This document shows, in pieces, positions 61,422-64,000 of a stretch of 64,000 nucleotides of DNA. The DNA is from Acidobacteria bacterium Mor1. GTDB taxonomy: Bacteria > Acidobacteriota > Polarisedimenticolia > Polarisedimenticolales > Polarisedimenticolaceae. The DNA lies in the NCBI GenBank assembly GCA_001664505.1, contig CP011806.1:3822815-3886814 (forward strand). The letters run 5' to 3'. The position numbers and the translations under genes are program-made. The first letter of the stretch is position 1, and each line of letters begins with the position of its first letter. Below the pieces are notes generated by a model. It had not been told where the DNA came from and searched no databases. It saw nothing but the letters and a program-made list of their open reading frames with translations.

Positions 61422-63212
61422 TTACATGTTGAACTGGCGCACGAACAGCTCCTGCCGCAGGTAGACGAAACGCGGGCTCAGCGGAGGCAGGTTCGCGGCG
61501 TCGTTGAAGTCGGTGTCGTAGCCCCAGTCGCGGATCGGCGGGCTGTAGATCTGGCTGCTCCAGGTGCCGTCGACGTGCCGCGGCACGTTGAGGCTGACGA
61601 ACGAACCCCGGTAGGTCAGCCGCTTGCCGCTCCACTTCTCGTGGAAGCGGGGGTAGTTCTCGAGGCCGCCGTTGTAGTTGCCGCTGTCCTGGCCCGCGGT
61701 GCCGTCGGAGCCGCCGGTCAGATCGGTGCCGCCGAGGAACGCCGCGTTGATCGTGGTGTCGGTGGCGGGGCGCAGGTCCCGGTTGGTGACCTCCACGCCG
61801 CCGCTGTAGCTGTGGGAGTCATCCCAGTTGTTGGACAGCACGTTGAGCGAGTCGCCGAGGAAGGCGGCCGGCTTCTTGTTGACGCTGTTGAAGTCACCCC
61901 AGGTGTACATCGCCTGGTTGGTCACCACGGTCATGCCCTGGACGGTGGGGGCGCCCGCTACGCTGGACGCGAGTTCGGCGCCGTCGGACACCCGCACGCC
62001 GTAGCTGTTGACGACGGTGTCGTTGGGCCCGTCGACGCCCAGGTAGAACACCAGGCCGCCCTCGGTGCTGTCGTCGAGCTGGCGGCTGCCCATCAGCAGG
62101 CTGTTGCTGTGGATGCAGTCCAGGGTGTCGTCGAGGTCGACCTCGAGCATGTCGATCAGCGTGTCCTCGCGACTGTTGTAAAAGGTGTTGGAGTAGCTCG
62201 TGGCGCCGGAGCAGCCAATGAGCGCCGCGCTTCCCAGCGCGTCGACGGTGCCGTCGGGGTTGCGGATCTCGACCACCGGCGTGCCGCTATGCAGGTTGAG
62301 CATGATGCGGATGTCCGCCTTGTCCCAGTAGGTCTGGCCCGGAGTCGGGTCCAGCGCTTCGGGGGCCGGGATGGTGACTTCGTCGACGCCCATCTGGATC
62401 ATGCCGTTCCAGGCGGTGACGTCGCTGTCCTGCACGTGGTAACGCTTGTTGCCCGAGGCACAGGAGGGCAGGGTCCGCAGCGACCCCGGGTCGATCACGT
62501 TGACGTCCCGGGTCGAACAGGAGTCGTTGTTCTTACGGCCGCGGTAAAGGTCGCCGGTGGTGGTCACCTGGCCGTGGATGTTCAGCGCCGCGCCCGCCTG
62601 CATGTACAGATCGCCGTTGACGTGGACCGGTCCCGCCAGGGTCATGGTCGGACCCGGCAGGATCTCCAGATCCTTGTTGTAGAACGCCGCGAACTGGAAG
62701 AGCGGGACCAGGCGGCTCTTCAGCTGCATCTCCAGGATCGCTTCGGTGTCCTGGTCGCCGTTGTAGGCCACCGACGACAGGGTGTAGAGGTACTCCTGGG
62801 CGTTGAGGTTCTGGTACGGCTCGCCCCGGGGAATCACGATCTGGCTCGGGTTTCCAGCGTCCTCGTTCACGTAGGTCTGGCTTCGGTGGTTCGACAGCGA
62901 ATGCCACGAGCAGGCGAAGTCGTTGTAGCCCGCGTTGAATCCCTCGCACGGGGTACCGAATGCGGAATCCGGCCCGGGACCAGACGGCCGGTTGTAGCCG
63001 ATGAAGGTCGAGCGAATCGACTCGGCGCGGATGTTCAAGCCCGCCTCGGCGGCGTAGAACCCGCTGGAACTGTCGATGGTCGACTGGGTCGTGCTCATGT
63101 CGATCGAGGTCAGGGCAAAGTAGCCCACCAGCATCGACATCAGGAGCGCCATCAACAGCAGTACGGTGACGAGGGCAAAGCCCTGTTGGTCAGACGAAGG
63201 TGTGTGTTTCAT
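61422..63212 (-). CDS. PilX-like minor pilin / pilus assembly protein
   Basis: A 596-residue protein. The N-terminus is a short charged leader followed by GFALVTVLLLMALLMSMLVGYFALTSIDMSTTQS, a type III signal like those of PilX minor pilins; the usual Glu at position 5 of the mature pilin is replaced. The AAEAGLNIRAE segment is characteristic of PilX N-terminal domains. The remainder is a large beta-rich extracellular domain, much bigger than the ~200 residues of Pseudomonas PilX. It lies 9 bp downstream of a PilW-like gene. Confidence 0.85.
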   Translation of the reverse strand: MKHTPSSDQQGFALVTVLLLMALLMSMLVGYFALTSIDMSTTQSTIDSSSGFYAAEAGLNIRAESIRSTFIGYNRPSGPGPDSAFGTPCEGFNAGYNDFACSWHSLSNHRSQTYVNEDAGNPSQIVIPRGEPYQNLNAQEYLYTLSSVAYNGDQDTEAILEMQLKSRLVPLFQFAAFYNKDLEILPGPTMTLAGPVHVNGDLYMQAGAALNIHGQVTTTGDLYRGRKNNDSCSTRDVNVIDPGSLRTLPSCASGNKRYHVQDSDVTAWNGMIQMGVDEVTIPAPEALDPTPGQTYWDKADIRIMLNLHSGTPVVEIRNPDGTVDALGSAALIGCSGATSYSNTFYNSREDTLIDMLEVDLDDTLDCIHSNSLLMGSRQLDDSTEGGLVFYLGVDGPNDTVVNSYGVRVSDGAELASSVAGAPTVQGMTVVTNQAMYTWGDFNSVNKKPAAFLGDSLNVLSNNWDDSHSYSGGVEVTNRDLRPATDTTINAAFLGGTDLTGGSDGTAGQDSGNYNGGLENYPRFHEKWSGKRLTYRGSFVSLNVPRHVDGTWSSQIYSPPIRDWGYDTDFNDAANLPPLSPRFVYLRQELFVRQFNM

Positions 63213-63220
63213 CGGACACC

Positions 63221-64000
63221 TCACTGCGAGAGGACGTTTCTCGGGAAGTAGCGGGAAGAGAGCGCACGGTCCATGGTCCGGTCCATGAACGTGCTGCGGC
63301 CACTCAGGTTGACCTCGATGGCCTCGAGGTTGGACCAGTCGTCGGCTGCGGCCAGGGCAGTCTGGATCGTGCCGTCCTGGAAGATCGCCCGCAGCTGGAA
63401 GTCGACGACGTCGTCCACCAGGCTGAACGGCGATCCGGAGCCGTTGATGTCCATCTCGAGAATCCCGCCGCTCAGGCTGAACTCCCGTTCTTCCATCACG
63501 TAGACCCGGGCCGAGTCGCTGGCCAGGTAGTCGTTGGTCCAGGTGCCCGAACTGGAGCGGTCCAGGTGATAGGCGGCGGCGTCCTCTCCATCGAACTCGA
63601 AGAACTCTCCGAGCCGGGTGGTCGGGTTGTAGATGTAGGCGGTCATGGTGCCGCCGGCGGCGATACGCTCGGCGCGCCAGTTGCCCAGGTTGTCCGCCCA
63701 CCCGTCGGTGTTGGTGTCGGCGACGGGGTCGCAGCCGGCGGGGATGGTGCCGGTGGTCAGGGCGATGGTCACTTCGGCGGTCGAGGAGCCGGACGCGATG
63801 TCGACACAGACCGGCAACACGTCGTCGGCCAGGTTGCGGCGAACGACCAGGGTATCCGCGGCGCCCGAGGCGCCGTCCCGGATCTCCAGCGCCGGCACGT
63901 CGGCGGGGAGCCGCTCGCCGGCCTGGCGGATGTCGATGCCGACCAGGTCCATGCCGCTACGCAGGTTCTGGTTCAGGGTCGTGCGGTTCTGGTCCGAACG
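63221..64000 (-). CDS. PilW-like minor pilin (5' end beyond window)
   Basis: At least 259 residues; the frame stays open to the right edge, where it reads QNRTTLNQNLRSGMDLVGID, a typical PilW segment, so the start is outside the window. The visible part is a secreted beta-rich domain with two Cys (LPVCVDIA, AGCDP) and ends in FPRNVLSQ. Together with the following PilX-like gene it belongs to a type IV pilus minor-pilin operon, and further pil genes (FimT/PilV/PilE) are expected beyond 64000. Confidence 0.82.
   Translation of the reverse strand, partial: RSDQNRTTLNQNLRSGMDLVGIDIRQAGERLPADVPALEIRDGASGAADTLVVRRNLADDVLPVCVDIASGSSTAEVTIALTTGTIPAGCDPVADTNTDGWADNLGNWRAERIAAGGTMTAYIYNPTTRLGEFFEFDGEDAAAYHLDRSSSGTWTNDYLASDSARVYVMEEREFSLSGGILEMDINGSGSPFSLVDDVVDFQLRAIFQDGTIQTALAAADDWSNLEAIEVNLSGRSTFMDRTMDRALSSRYFPRNVLSQ

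Overview
This is a GC-rich window from a Gram-negative bacterium. Evidence for an outer membrane includes a LolA-like protein paired with an RND/MMPL exporter, several predicted outer-membrane beta-barrels, an OmpA-family protein and type IV pilus minor-pilin genes. DUF4388, thrombospondin-type-3/malectin surface proteins, a class I HMG-CoA reductase and AidB-type acyl-CoA dehydrogenase together suggest Acidobacteriota or a former-Deltaproteobacteria lineage such as Myxococcota. That placement is inference; no rRNA or tRNA gene was seen. Nothing looks like a prophage, and no insertion sequence or CRISPR array was found, so this is chromosomal backbone with some lineage-specific genes.

Layout. 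1-3.4 kb: the end of a duplicated-module surface protein, a serine hydrolase and a DUF2007 zinc-ribbon protein. 3.4-8.5 kb: a minus-strand export operon (TetR, MMPL/RND transporter, LolA-like protein, outer-membrane protein) with two matching palindromic operators. 8.5-14 kb: an RRM RNA-binding protein, sbcDC and a 1-Cys peroxiredoxin. 15.6-22.3 kb: a compact histidine operon, hisG-C-B-H-F-(A-I-E fusion)-D, almost entirely coupled by stop/start overlaps and preceded by a His-codon leader peptide and attenuator-like hairpin. 22.3-31.5 kb: DUF2237, a secreted-looking YqgE, Hsp33, an AidB-like dehydrogenase, an ECF sigma cluster resembling Cnr-type sensing (Spy-like protein, sigma, anti-sigma candidate, Spy-like sensor candidate), KefC/KefF and a single-domain response regulator.

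31.9-38.4 kb is the most distinctive region. A giant secreted protein (1723 aa; beta-propeller, two c-type haem motifs, Cys-rich/TSP3 repeats, two malectin-like modules) is followed by a small cytochrome c, and three copies of a 144-bp palindromic element surround the latter. The long terminal arms differ between copies, yet each copy stays perfectly self-complementary. 38.4-48.2 kb: an N-formylglutamate-amidohydrolase-like protein, a class 3 lipase, a ParA-like ATPase with a membrane partner, an OmpA protein, a band-7 protein, a beta-barrel, a HExxH/TPR protein and exonuclease III.

48.2-64 kb: a 40-bp-period palindrome array fills the gap between convergent xthA and a penicillin acylase gene. 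Then come an MDR oxidoreductase, a DUF4388 regulator, a large beta-barrel, an SDR, an aldehyde dehydrogenase, HMG-CoA reductase next to a lysophospholipid-type acyltransferase, a DUF4259 protein, and PilX/PilW-like pilus genes running off the right edge.
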